From assembly GCA_000507305.1 (NCBI GenBank), contig DF239893.1, positions 90,738 through 154,737 of the forward strand: a DNA stretch of 64,000 nucleotides, given 5' to 3'. The translations under genes were made by a program, and so were the position numbers. The notes under the pieces were generated by a model. That model saw only the letters and a list, made by a program, of their open reading frames with translations. It was not told the DNA's origin and made no database searches. Positions 35,691-48,000 of the stretch are shown here, one piece after another (positions within the stretch are counted from its first letter, which is position 1; each line of letters opens with the position of its first letter). Origin of the DNA: Breviolum minutum Mf 1.05b.01 (lineage: Eukaryota; Sar; Dinophyceae; Suessiales; Symbiodiniaceae).

Positions 35691-36957
35691 ATGTTTGATC
35701 CATTCGGCGAGCCGGAAAGGTTCCAACGGTCCGTGCCACAGCAGATGGGACATCCGCCTTGGTTTCACCTGTCCGCATCGGCGACATCGCACTGTGCAAG
35801 AGACAAAAAGGCATGCAATCGCCAAGTCCAAGACCAAGATGTTCACGTAGTGAGCTTGGAGTTTGGGATATGAGACAGGTAAGAAAAGACGTAGAAAAAT
35901 ACAGTATGAAATAGGAATAGTACAAAAAGAAGTTTCCCAATGAAATCTCTGGGGTGTACCGGGTGCGTTCTTGGTGGCTCTTTGATGGGATGAGTGATGA
36001 CTGTTTTTTTTCGGAATGATTTTTACTGTATGACTGTCTGACTGTACAACTAATGAGCACGGTGCGCTTGACTGCAGCACTGCATTCGAAAATGGATGTA
36101 AGTTTTCCCTTTGGCTTGACTTACACCGCATTTCGTGGTCAGGCTGTAGCTTTAAAATATCCATCGCATGCATTTGTCCACGCTGCTGCTTTATTAAAGC
36201 TGCACTACTTATGAGCGATACAGCCCATACACGTTGCGCATCATTAGCATCATTGCATAATGTGCCTTTCATACAAGTCGACTTGGTTGTCCCCTGCGCA
36301 GGTGCTTGACGTGACTCTGGTGGGACCCTGGTTTGACACCAATGCCTCCGAGAGAAACATCATGGAGAAAAATCACAAAAACACGAGTGTTCTTTTTGGA
36401 TTGTGCAGCTGTACATTATTTTGGTTGCGCTGTGATATGTTACTGTTGCACCCTTTCAAAGACAAATGGTAGGGCACACCTAATGGGCCTCCTTCCTGTT
36501 TTCTCGAATTCATTTGATACTTTCGGAAGCCGCGGGTTGCGTCTTTCGGAGCGCTTGTGGGAAGAAGATGTGAGACGCAGCAGAATGAAAAGGGATTGGT
36601 GATTGGTCGTGGTTGGTGCGCAGTGGGAAGTGCATACACTTTTCTGTGAAGAGTCTTGGCATGCCGTTGCATAGATGTTTGACAAAAGGAAATGAAATTT
36701 ATGGTACCTCTACAAGATGCAATGAAGATGCATGATCATGCGATTATGCTCTTCCATTTGTCACATCATGGCCATTCATGATTAGCACATCAACAAAAAT
36801 TGCGCTTTCTGCGTTGCTTTGCATTTGACAGGTCTTAACATCTGCACAGGCCCGATGCCATGAGTCGATCCGGCATGTGTTAAAAAGCTGCTGTGATGCA
36901 ACTCCATCCATCGATCCACAACTGCGGTTCGCCGAGGCCGAAGGGTGTCGGTTCTGA
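35691..36957 (+). CDS. Unrecognised multi-exon gene with a possible 20-base microexon
   Basis: A candidate first exon opens at ATG 35691 (MFDPFGEPERFQRSV), just after the coiled-coil gene stops. A 20-base piece (36078-36097) lies between TTGACTGCAG and a consensus GTAAGT donor. It joins in phase 0 to an exon starting at 36302 (VLDVTLVGPWFDTNASE). Another piece near 36500-36575 reads GLRLSERLWEEDVRR. The last exon, 36832-36957, follows TTTGACAG and reads QARCHESIRHVLKSCCDA to TGA. The join from the first exon to the microexon is not in phase, so a piece is missing. No domain is recognised. Confidence 0.4.
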
Positions 36958-37520
36958 ATATTTTGACACATTTTGCCTAGTGCCAGGTACTGGTCAAAGG
37001 TAGGGTCCCTCAGTTTGTAGTACCAGATCCTTGAGAACAATCACTGGATATCACTTCAGCAATTGTCATTGCCCTGAAGGCATTTGAAGGCCCATGCCAC
37101 ATGCGATTGGATGATTGCCGTTGTCAGCTGCCTCTTGAACTTTCATTGCAAGGTGACTCCAGGAAATGTGGCAGGGAGGCCCAGATGTTTAAGCTTCTCC
37201 AACGCAGTGATCCGGTTTGTTGCTGCTATCAGATATCAAGTTTGTTAGTTTTGGATAGTTTTGGGGGGTATAGGGGAAACTTTCAACCCACATTTGCTTG
37301 CCTTTGTGTCACGGTTCAGCAGCCTTGCCCTTATCCCATTCACTCCTTGCCGGATAGACCCGCACTGGTTTTATCACAAATGTTAGGGACAAGGGAGAAG
37401 TAAATTCACAAAAAGCAACCAACAATATCCAACAATAACGTTTACTTTAGTGTGCAGAGAGAGTGTAAGATGTAAAGGTCATAGTGACATGCTGTACAGA
37501 TTCTGATCCCAACTCTTCAG

Positions 37521-37632
37521 CTTGCCCTGTATCTCCATTAGTGAAGTTTGTATGGACCGATTCGCCAAGGCCACGATCGTTGAAAAAATCTCTGGCAAGT
37601 GCAACGGCTGGGAGTACCTTGACTGGGCATGA
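37521..37632 (+). CDS. Terminal exon of an unrecognised small gene
   Basis: It follows AACTCTTCAG and reads RFAKATIVEKISGKCNGW, ending WEYLDWA and TGA 37630-37632. A possible first exon is the ATG frame at 37101 (MRLDDCRCQLPLELSL), which reaches a GTGACT donor, but the phases do not agree. A 61-codon ORF overlaps it in another frame. Confidence 0.4.
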
Positions 37633-38019
37633 GCTCTCGCAAGATTCTGACATCAAGATTTCCGAATGACATACACCGGTTCTTAGTGATTCTTGTTTGT
37701 ATATTTACCAAATGGTGATGTGATGTATATGAAAATTGCAAATCACACTTGCATGTTGTCCGTTTCCAGGTTTTGATTTCCTTTCGGGCATAATCACATA
37801 CATCTAAGGACTGCAAAGAGCAAGTTTGACTGGTGACGCCCTCGGCAGACGGTTAGCTTCAGAAGTTTCATAGTGTTCGATCCCTTGTTCATCTTTCATC
37901 CCTCATTGTTTGTTATCGGTGTCCCATAGTTTATCATAATTTGTATGCGCTGACGTTACAACATCGTCGTCAATTTGTTTGGAAAGGATCCCAGGACAAT
38001 TTGCAACCCGCTTTCACAA

Positions 38020-38260
38020 CTTTCACAACCTTAGCCGTAGCCGGTTAGCCTTGAACCTTCAGGATTTGGAGCAAAGGGGATTGGCCGCTCTGTCATGTTT
38101 GGGGAGGCTACCTGGGATTGTCGGATGAAAAGCTTCGAGCGTGGAAGAAAACGCATGAACATCCCAGACATGTTGATGGTACAAGCAGGTTTCAGTTGTA
38201 GCATCGTGATGCTTCATGAGGTTTTTCTTGAAGGTTTGAAAGCGCTTGAAGCTTGATTCA
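38020..38260 (+). CDS. Coding-like segment, frame unresolved
   Basis: Three + frames each give protein-like stretches (for example LSRSRLALNLQDLEQRG, GYLGLSDEKLRAWKKTHE and FERGRKRMNIPDMLMV). At least one probably represents an exon, but splice boundaries do not decide between them. Confidence 0.25.
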
Positions 38261-38529
38261 GCTTGTGGTGCATCTTTGAGTAGCCTTGCACAGTGTGGCC
38301 TTGCAACAAAGGGGCAGCAGTGAGGAACTACTGACTTTCATGTGACCATGGCCAACTAGTGAGATCTACTGAGTGATGTGCAGTACAGTCTCAAGATTTT
38401 TCGGACTTTGATATGATATGATATGATTCCGTCTTCGGTTTGCTTTGACAGATGCTTCCCAGGTATCCAGGCCATTGAGAGCCTTGATAGAGATCATATG
38501 GGTTCATCCACTTGACCGTGTCTTTTCAG

Positions 38530-40108
38530 GGGCTCAACTCAGCCCCGACGGTACCGTACAAGTCCATGGACGCCAAAGGATCCACTGCCGCTGGCAGTGC
38601 GAGCCCTGGTTACAGTACCTGGGACGGAATCAGGGTGGTGGCGATTGTAGTCTTTTCAGAATGGGCTGTAAAGCAATTTATTCACCTAGCTGCAACGGTA
38701 TTTTACAGACATCGACGGCCCAAGGGTTGGAAGATTTCTTCCACCATCATGCCATCAAATGTTAAGTGCACTTACTACCTGATCGTACGGGCCTCTACCG
38801 GCAGAATTATTGCACTAGCTGCACTAGGTACTAGAATTTGCTTCAAGCCTCGGCATCCTCAGCTTCACTGGGTCCCTAAGGTACATTTTCGGCCTCAGCA
38901 CACGATGATTTGCCTGATCTCACTGAAACACTGAAAGCCAACGGTGTGTACGAGGAGCCAGCGGGCTCCACAAGGATGACTCAGTTGTCCGTGACAATTT
39001 GATCTATATGCTATTTTCATACTATGTCACACATTTTTCATGGGTTCCCCACAAATTGAAGTGGGCAGCCAAGTGCCGAAAAAGGTTCATTCAAAAAAAT
39101 GTGGTTTTACAAAATGAGAGAGGAGTATGTGGCCTACCGCAAAGGGTACTTGGAATGGCGCCGCGGCAGCGCTGGCGGAGCAAGGGGAGAACTTACTGCA
39201 GAAGCCTTGGAACATCAGGCGCTTGCAGATCATGGTGCGGCACCTCAGAGCGAAGGAGCATATGGAAACTGTGGAAACTCATAAGGGTGAGGAACTATAT
39301 GTGGCTCAGTATATTTTGGTGAAATCCAGGTTGAATATGATGTGATTTCAATCCCACTGCGTTCGGCTCGCTTCTCTTAATTTTACTTCCAGCGATCTGA
39401 TAAAGCGCACACAGTTCGTTGATCCTCAGCTTCACATTGCTAGTTATGGAGGTGGGGTATGTTGTGGTTGTATGGGGTGGTTTTTCCTCACGAGCCAAAC
39501 CAGTGATGTACAGATGAGACTCTTACTGACAAACTTACCTACAAAGTGCTGCTCTGCTAGGCTTTGAATATTGGTATCCCACTGCTGGAATCTTCCAGAT
39601 GCGTTTCACCATTGCATACTGGATTTCAGCTACTCGGCGGGTCTTCGGATCTTGAGACAACATGTCACCGAAGAACTTTTACCCAGCAAGTGCCTAAAAT
39701 CAGACTGACTTTGGGTAAGTTTTCTACAGAGCCATCACGTCAATACTTCTATTGGCTGGCCCCATGCCGAGGTGATGTTTTTGCTGGGTTCAATCTTCTT
39801 TTGCGTAAACGCCAGCAATCGCATGTTGCATGCCCACGGTGGCCGAGTTGTGATGGTTTGGCCGATACTTGGGAGCATGATGAGGGGCTGCATTGACATA
39901 CATTTCAGGGATTTACTTGGATGCCCTCCAACAGCGCAGCCACAACGTCACAGTGCTGAATCTGGTTGGTGACCAAACATCTAAATTCTAAATGCAAATC
40001 ATGTCACAGAGGTCTGGTTAGGGTAAGCAGCAAGTTGAGTTTTTGCGTTGGACACTGCTGAACCCAGAGCCGCAGCGACCTGAAGAGACAGACCAAACAC
40101 TGTCTTGA
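38530..40108 (+). CDS. Unrecognised multi-exon gene
   Basis: Exons inferred: 38530-38634 (35 codons, phase 0 at both ends, GSTAAGSASPGYSTWDG), 38899-38975 (DLPDLTETLKANGVYEE), about 39125-39286 (ending at a GTGAGG donor), 39392-39452 (DLIKRTQFVDPQLHIASYGG), a possible piece from 39565, 39909-39970 (IYLDALQQRSHNVTVLNLVG) and 40028-40108 (VEFLRWTLLNPEPQRPEE, then stop). The 39125-39286 exon switches from one coding-like frame to another partway. The proposed product mixes Ala/Gly/Ser-rich and charged helical parts. No family is recognised and not all joins were phase-checked. Confidence 0.45.
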
Positions 40109-40714
40109 GGAACCTCTTCGGCGCATGTTGCTACACCATTGGCGGTCTCTTGGATTGCATTGCATTTCTCAAAGGTCCTGAAAGGTACAGTATCTCACTT
40201 TGACAATGCTCCATGTTTGCGGAAATGCCATACACGTCATCGTGGCCTACCTTTCACGAGCCAAGCGGGTGGTGTGTTTGCGTTTTTCGCATATACCATT
40301 ACAATCCATTACATATATTATGCATATATAAAGTATATACCTATTGTAATGTCAGTTTGGAACGACTGTCCTGCTCCGTGCGTATATGCAATGCCTTTTC
40401 TTAAAAGCACATGAAACCCTTATTCTACGCGTGTGCCGAAAGCTCAATGCCTGTGACTATTTGCCGTCATAACACGTCCACAGTGCCTGTGAGGTTACTT
40501 GATGTATTTGCAGCTGATCAATCTGACTACCCGCAGAGCTCCCTGCCAGAACCACGTGTTGTGCGGTGTAGAAATGGGGAGTCTGCGCAGTTAGGTACGG
40601 TTTCATCCTGACATGACTTGACTCTACTGAGCATGATTGAAATAATGGTAATGTGAATCATGAGTTTTTTGAGTTTTCTAGAGGCGAAATCCTGAATCAT
40701 TTCCAACCAGTCAG

Positions 40715-40864
40715 GTTGATGCTTTGCGGCTCGTTTGTCCTGACTGGTCGAAGCTGTCGGACCGTGCTACCGCCGCTGCTAGAGTGCTCTTGACGTGCGA
40801 AGGGGGGGGGGCGCTGTCAGACTCAGTTCATCATCCAACCCTCTCAGAAATGTCTCGTGTTTAA
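40715..40864 (+). CDS. Candidate terminal exon
   Basis: It follows CAACCAGTCAG and reads VDALRLVCPDWSKLSDRATA, then AARVLLTCEGGGALS, to TAA 40862-40864. A run of ten G lies in the Gly codons, a place where assembly indels are likely. A further coding-like piece follows near 41109-41180 (MPLDEQLLGGGIPAA). Confidence 0.4.
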   Translation, partial: VDALRLVCPDWSKLSDRATAAARVLLTCEGGGALSDSVHHPTLSEMSRV

Positions 40865-41239
40865 CTCATCAACTCGCTGGCTCCAATCATTACAGATGGC
40901 ATGTCATGGCATGAGCTTTGCTATAACAATTTTAGGTACAATTATGTATAACTAGAATATTAGATATATGCGTATCATAAGATGACACTGGATTTCCTTC
41001 AAGCTAAATGATTTCAGCTGAGTTTTGACAACAACGCTGCAATGCTTGATTTACTCTTTTTGAGGTGGGCACCAGCAGTATCGTGGTGGGTGCATGCCTC
41101 TTTCAGGTCTCCAGCGTCGCTGATGCCACTCGACGAACAACTGCTAGGGGGTGGGATTCCTGCCGCATGCATTTTATGCTTGTATGATCTTGTATGTAAT
41201 GTCTCTTAACTGGATACTTCGCGTCAATTTGGTTGATAG

Positions 41240-41370
41240 CCTTGTCGGGAGATGTTTTCGGGATCCTGTACTTGCTACTTTGTCATCTATGCCGTACTGA
41301 GTTGTGGGAAAAGCATCCCTGGGAGTTTGCGATCATCAGCCAGGACCTCAGAGAGGAAATGGTTTGCTAG
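41240..41370 (+). CDS. Candidate exon with a hydrophobic segment
   Basis: It starts after GTTGATAG and reads LSGDVFGILYLLLCHLCR, then ELWEKHPWEFAIISQDLREE, and stops at TAG 41370. The hydrophobic stretch suits a membrane segment. An 88-codon minus frame (41287-41553) overlaps it and is the main alternative. Confidence 0.35.
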
Positions 41371-41692
41371 ATGTTTGGCAGCTGAATTTAAGCTGTACTT
41401 CCACTCCAACAGTATCTTCACAGTTTGAGGCGTAAGATTCGGCAATGAATTCAATTTCACTTGCAAGGGGCGCCACTGTTGCATCGCCAAGCGCCATACA
41501 TAGTCTACTGTCCATGTGATTTGAAGTAGGGATTCCTCCACAGTCTGCAACACCTTTGGATATGCACCAGCTACTTTTGCAAGTCGCTGTTTGCAAGGTA
41601 CAATGTCTTATTTCTTGCTTAGTTATTAGTTCATATTAATACTGTTTATATATTTCCATATACAGTATCGTTTTTTTCAGCAATCTCACATG

Positions 41693-42709
41693 CAAACACC
41701 GGCCCAGGTCTGCCAAATTTCGTGGGGAGTCTTCTCTTCGTGGTGGGCGGCGCGACTTGGCCACTCAATTCCAGGGTTGGCCGTGTGGGCCATGCCCTAA
41801 GCTGGATAGCTGCATGTTCCCAAGGATCGTTTTGTGGAAAAACAATGCAGTTGATGTCATGTTCTTTGGAATGGACATGTTGCATACTTTTTTCTTTGCT
41901 AGCTGACATTGCCCATAAAATTTTAAAAGCCCTGATGAACGAGCTGAAACCTCCAGAAGCTGTTGAATCAAAATAGAATATAGGCATAGACATCCATTGA
42001 TGACAGAAATGATTGTGACCTTCCCACACTCACTTGGGTCAGGTGTGTGAAGTTCTGATCAATCGATTCTTGACTGAAAGTGGATGCAGCTGCGTGAGAT
42101 GGGTTTCAGGGGGGTCCTATGTACCGGGAAAGTTTATCCACTGTGCAGTTTTTGTTGAGTCTTTCAAAAACAAGCAAATACATATATACACTTGAATTTG
42201 TAGAAATATTCGAACATGTTGACGCATAGAGGTGACATCGAGTGTGCAGCACGAGTGTTGTCGGCGAATCCTTCACAACACCAACTGGCCCTTCATTCGC
42301 TAAGGACGACCCAATGACAATGGTGATGACACTGCATGGCACCTTGCTTGCATTGCATGGTAGACTGGTAGAAGTTCGCGACCTTGTTGCATCAGTGAAT
42401 CCACTTGTGTAAAGCACGTACGCTTTCCAGATGCTACAGGGATCATTTCATTGAAATTTTGACTATGGCCACATCAAACCGCATCCAAATTGTCAACATT
42501 TGTCGAATCATGATGTCTCACATCCTTTCGATCTACTTTCACTCCTTTCACCTCACCATCCTTCACCTGGTGGGACGCCAGAGTTCATAGCTGCTTGCAG
42601 GGTGGCATCTTGGTTCACCTTGCTGGGTTCCGTTGCCTTCACTGTGGCTTCCGTCCCACCCCTGGCCTCCCGGCTTAACAGCAACAGTGGACCTCACGCT
42701 TTTGCTTAA
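41693..42709 (+). CDS. YrhK-like small membrane protein exons
   Basis: One exon near 41693-41830 reads GLPNFVGSLLFVVGGATW. The last exon, 42601-42709, follows GCTGCTTGCAG and reads ASWFTLLGSVAFTVASVPPL to TAA. Both show the G(S)LLF-V-G/S pattern of the YrhK membrane domain, which comes as repeated short hydrophobic hairpins. Exon 1 is also open in two other frames, so this reading rests on pattern alone. An additional in-between piece may start at 42043 (VCEVLINRFLTESGCSC). The gene start is unknown. Confidence 0.35.
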
Positions 42710-43348
42710 GTTACAACGCGGCATGTTTAATCATGTTTATAGCCATGACTGGGCCATGAAAGAAGTAGAGAGAGGCATTCGGCATTCATGAACATCTTCA
42801 TAATAAATTATTATTTTTAATGTAGTTAATTAATGTTGTATTTACATGTATTTACATTCCGTGCTATGTGCATTTGCCAGTCTTCGGGTCTTTCAATGCC
42901 AGTTTCTGAAATTTGACAATGCTGGCATGTCCTCAAGTTCCACCTTGAGGTGTCGGCTTGGGCTGATTTGCACATCGTCTCAGACATGGGCGCCTTGGAC
43001 ATAGGCTTTGCAATAAAAACATAAATAGATCCAGGGCTGCGATCCGAGATGTGACAGGCGACTCGAACAGTGTATGACGATAAATGGTGGTAGATATTTT
43101 TTTGGTATAGCTGCATTGAATTGGTTGGCTCAATGGAAATGGAGGATCATGGAACGACATGGGTCATGGAGGAAAAGCTATTTGAAGCTGGTCTACAGGA
43201 AGGTCATGTGACTCCGGAGCATGCTTTGAAAAACCCCTCACTTCATGATGGACTTTGAAAGGTAATTTCCCAAGAGGCACATCAATTTTGCACCAAATTT
43301 GTTTCTCATGTTTCCTTACATGCTCGGGATATGTCGGGATTCTTTGAG

Positions 43349-43923
43349 GCTATTTCCTGGGAGCCTTCTTCTTCGCCGTCAACGCTGTTCTGCTGTTGCT
43401 GCTGTGGTACCTGGGATGCACAATTTGTGAGGTGAATTCTTTACAACGTGTGCCACAAAAATCGCATGTGCTTCTCACGGGTTCAGAGCCAAGCATTCTT
43501 TCTTCCGTGACTGTGTTGGTTGTCACTCGCATTGAATGGACCCATTCTCTGTAGATTTGAGTTGGGCAAGCTAATGCTACAACCAAACGTGATGCGGTCG
43601 ATGGAAGAAATCCTGTACCACCTGGGATGCATAAAGCCCTGTACACGAAATGGGATATTTACCATATCAACTGGTGCAGGATTTTTTCCATCAACAGTAG
43701 TTCAACCAGACTAAAAGCTAGATCAAGCGCCCCGGTCTTTTTGATTCTTTTTGATTGTTGGCCCTCATTGTGCGCACATTTAGCGAACCTGGCCAGGGAG
43801 GCAGATGACTTTGGCCTCACCATGCTGAAACAGTTGAACCGTGTCACGGAGGTTGCTCAGGGGCTGGATGATGTGTTTTGGGTCGTGCAAACGGACAGAG
43901 ATAAGACAAATGAATACAAATGA
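43349..43923 (+). CDS. Membrane-segment exon and a downstream helical terminal exon
   Basis: Exon 43349-43431 ends at GAG|GTGAAT and encodes YFLGAFFFAVNAVLLLLLWY, a clear transmembrane helix. Exon 43784-43923 follows CACATTTAG and encodes AREADDFGLTMLKQLNRVTE, then VAQGLDDVFWVV, to TGA. Their phases do not match directly, so they may be separated by a missed exon or belong to different genes. The membrane exon resembles the YrhK-like pieces just upstream. Confidence 0.4.
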
Positions 43924-44540
43924 TATGGACAGTCTTGAGAGGTGTCTCATACGAAGTGCGCAGGATTAGGAAATAATGGAAAATAATTGCAGATTATGTA
44001 ATATAGCAGGTTATCCAGGCTTTTCTTGATCTAAGAGGCAGTATGGCAAGTGTATTTTCAATATTTTGCAATTATGTGCAAGAATGAATGTGCAACTATA
44101 ACAAAGTGTGGTCTTGTTTGTATTGTTGACTGGTGACTGGTACTGATGCATTTGAAAGGATTTGATTTGAATGCACAGCTGCAGGTCTCGTATATCTTCA
44201 GTTGTGCTGATGGGAAAAGCTTAGCTCTGTGAATCATCTTGCAATAGTTAGCTTGCCATTGACATAGGTGCAAAGGCACTGTTCCCTAACAAAATATGGG
44301 AAGCTCATGATTCACAGCTCCCACATGCCAATATAATCCGAACCGATAGTTCGCATGGAGTACTAGGGGCTTTTAGATTGGGTACTTCACGTTCTTGTTG
44401 GTACAGAGTGAAGACGGTCAGAGGTGGTTCATTTCAGTTCCCTGATCTTTGGGCCTATATTTCCTATTGGTTTGCTGAATTGTCAAAAGTGCAACTCAAA
44501 GTTGCGGAGACCCTGTAGGTCATCCAATTCTTCTGTTTCA

Positions 44541-44830
44541 GGTGTCCCGTTACGGCACTGCGAAGATGTTTGTGCCTCAATTCTTCTCAGGTTCTTGGAT
44601 CCACATTGTCCACACTTCACCAATCAGATCCCAAGTCCCCCCATGGTCCACTTGGAGTTGCACCACTGAGGGCACCTTACGACGAACAGGATTCAAACGA
44701 TTCAAAGATGTCTATTCGTGCCTTGCTTTGCAATGCTTGGCACCTGAGTGCCGGGTGCTGTGGTTCTGCATCAAGTGTTGGCCAATAAGTCCATTTGAAC
44801 CACTATCCGCACAGCGCGTTGGTGACCGGT
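44541..44830 (+). CDS. Coding-like segment, frame unresolved
   Basis: It starts after CTGTTTCAG and is open in two + frames for 70-95 codons. One is Trp/Thr-rich; the other is Ser/Pro/Asp-rich (PLRAPYDEQDSNDSKMSIRA). No domain or donor decides between them. Confidence 0.25.
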
Positions 44831-45074
44831 AAGTATATTCGTGATCGGTATATTTGGTTCTGTCAATTGTCATGGCGGGAGACAAAGTGAGAGCTAAGTT
44901 GTGGCTCTACCTTTCCACTTGTGATGGTCGGGCCAGGAGACGTGACATTCATCACCATCTACTGTTGGTTCATTACTATGGCTGGCCTCGACTGCATCAT
45001 CAAGGACCCCTAGACATAGCTGTCAATCACCAAAACCGATGGTCAATGTAATTTAGTTGCGTGTATTCGCGCAG

Positions 45075-48000
45075 AAGACAAGAGCCTGGAAGCCGCTGCA
45101 GACAAGAAACGTGAACAATTGTCAATTGCATCATGTCAAATCAAATCCTCTCCCGTTTATCAGCAGCCTCAGCCTCAAGACATCGGAGCGATGCAGAGTC
45201 GAAGTGAACTGGAAACTGCCGTAAGAAATCTGCGCTTGAATGGTCCAGCAGGCAAAGCAGAGGAAGAGGACTGTTCAAATAATTTCAAACATGAAGATTT
45301 GTCGAACATGTATATATATATATATATTATATTTTTACTCATGAACGCTGTATACAAGTGCAAGCAAGTATGCTCTTATATTTTGGGTGCCAAGGATTAA
45401 GCCTACATCCTTTCTGGGGCCCATCTCAACCTTCAACCTCCATCCAACATCCCTCAACCAGCCCCCTGAAGGACGTGAAATTTCTCTTCCATCACTTTGC
45501 CCATGAAAATGCCTCAGACCGTGGCCCTCGCTTGGCTCCAGCGCACTTGCGAGAGCTCCTGGAGCTTCTTGGCGGTCCACTTCCCGAAGGCTTCACTGAA
45601 CGGCTCTACGAGGCCTGGGCGCCGCCACAAGGTGGTGCCTTGCATCGCGGCTGCATTTCTTGTTTGAAAGGGATTCAAAATTTGCATGGTGACCAGCAAT
45701 GACAAGCATCTTAGCATTTTTACATGCAATTACATGCATATTGGAATTATTTTACAATTGCAAGTATGTGATTGCTTGTGTTTATTGTATATTGTAATTA
45801 TATGTTATATTGTAAAAATACATTTCTATTTTTTATACACTATGGTGGTGTACATATTTATCATGTTTATGTGTAAAAGGAATATTAAATTAACATACTT
45901 CCCTTCATGCCGCATTGACATAAACATTACATGAACTTGTTTTAGCTCGTGTATACAGGAAATTAAAAGATTATTGATAAGTACAATATTATTTTCAGAA
46001 AAGACTATACATGACTATACTGTTGAGGATTCAGGATGAGCTATAGATTTGGATTATTTTACAGATGCCAGCAGCAATTTACAAGAAGGCTGCTTGCAAG
46101 CCTATTGAATATATTAAATGGGAGGCCCACGAACCCAGAGTTTGAACACTGCTGACTTCGTCGCCTCCACAAGTTAAGGAGCGAAGGCCGTTTCAAGGCC
46201 GGTTTGAAGGTATACATGCAACAACGTGACACCTGGTTGGAGCAATGGTGGCTTGCACTGAGCGGTGGCACCTCAAACGAAGCTCCAAATCAAAGATTGG
46301 TAGCGGAGGTGAGGAGAGAACACGGCACCGTTGACTTCGAGTCCCTTTGGCTTCAAGCATCAACGTTTTTGTTGTGGGCAGTTCAGGTGTTTGGACAGTG
46401 AGCTCCAAGAGTGCCCGTATGTATTTTGGTGTTTTCTGCTCCGTGCTCGGGAGCACGACGTTCAGCATCAAGAAGTGTGGCAAAACTGGCTAAAATGCAA
46501 TGCTCTCATTTAGCTGTAGCTACCGCGTATGCATAGACACAGTCATTCGATGTCATTCGAGTGAACACTACCTCCTACTACTTCACACATTTCATCTTCA
46601 GAAACACTGTTCGCAAGCTGAGGCATTTCTATCAATTTTGCAACAAGTTGGCGGAAGATTCTCATGCTTTGAATCCTCCACTATCTTTCCTTCAATCTGT
46701 TTGGAGGGCTGCCCAGGCTACTCGTGATACTGCAATTCCTGAGTCCCAATTGCAGCAGATTCTGCACGTACAGAGGCTGCAGCCCATTTCGGATGCTGCC
46801 TATGACGCTCTTCTCCAGGCCTACAGCAATCAATGGCACCTATGGTTGGAAGATTGGATTAGCGAAAGGCAAGTGATCATGGACTTGCCAACTGAGCAGG
46901 AGAAGCCTCGACGATGCCTTTGAAAAAACTTGAGAAACCGATGTTGGACATGTTTGATATTGAATGTTACCTTTTCATACTATTCGATTCACATGGCAGT
47001 TTCCGAGTCGTCGCCAACTAAGTGTCAAATGCTGAGGTGTACACTTTAGATATTTGTCGGAATGGTTTGATGGTATTTGCAGGTAGGTCCATCAGCTTTT
47101 TGAAGGAAACGAGCGTAGCTTTGCCCTATTGCAAGCTCGTTTGGTCACTTGTCTTTCCGTTTTTTTCCATATCCTAGATCATATATCCCGCTGCGCCCAG
47201 TACCAGGATGAAGAAGTAAAGGCCGCCATCACTGTGCAGCGGCATTACCGCTCATACCAAGCGCGGAAGGCTGTGAAAGGCAAGCGGCTGCAGATCTTCT
47301 TAGGACTGGGTGTGGACAGTGGGTGGAGGTGCCTGCAGAGTGAACATGGGTGACAAAGTTCAAGGAGACACATTTTGTTTTGTTTCCTGCAGATTTCCTG
47401 CGGAAATTTGCAAGATCAACTGCAAGTTCAACTTGTTTTCAACTCTAACCTTCACATGTGCGCCCTTCATTTTCTCCCCCAAACTTTGAAAGTCACTTTG
47501 TTCCCAACTCAACTATTGTTCCATGTTTGATTTTTGTTCCAAGATCAACTTGCCTTCATGCCCAACTATTTCTTAAACTTGTTTTCAATTTCTTGATTCT
47601 TCCAGAATCAAGTTTCAATTGACATTAAATAATTTCATGCTTCCAGACTTCCAGAAATGTTCTGCTTTCAAAGTCGCAGGATACAGGATGCAGTGATACA
47701 AGAGAGTGTGTGCCTGTTAGTCAGATTGTCTTTGTTTTTTGCATACAGTCTAATATGTGTATATCAGTCTATAGATACTTGTAAGTTATATATATATCAT
47801 ACTTTATAAAATGTTGTTTCTTTGAGATGACTGAGCGAGGGCATTACCCAGTCGAGGCGTATGCCTTCCATCATGCTGCACCTTTCAGAAAGAATTCCGC
47901 AGGAGACTTGGCTGGGACAATGTCAAATCGAGAGCGCGCAGCCAAACTCTTTTTGCAATTTAGTGGTGGCAAGAATCACTGGACGGCAGACGACATGTCG

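Noticed and set aside
35622-36272. 216-codon minus-strand ORF, among the longest in the window
   Set aside because: Its composition is unremarkable, it crosses good + strand acceptors and donors, and it lacks any motif. Likely chance opening opposite a + strand gene.
41287-41553. 88-codon minus-strand ORF with good composition
   Set aside because: A + exon with a hydrophobic segment overlaps it, and no other minus gene is supported in the window. Kept only as an alternative.
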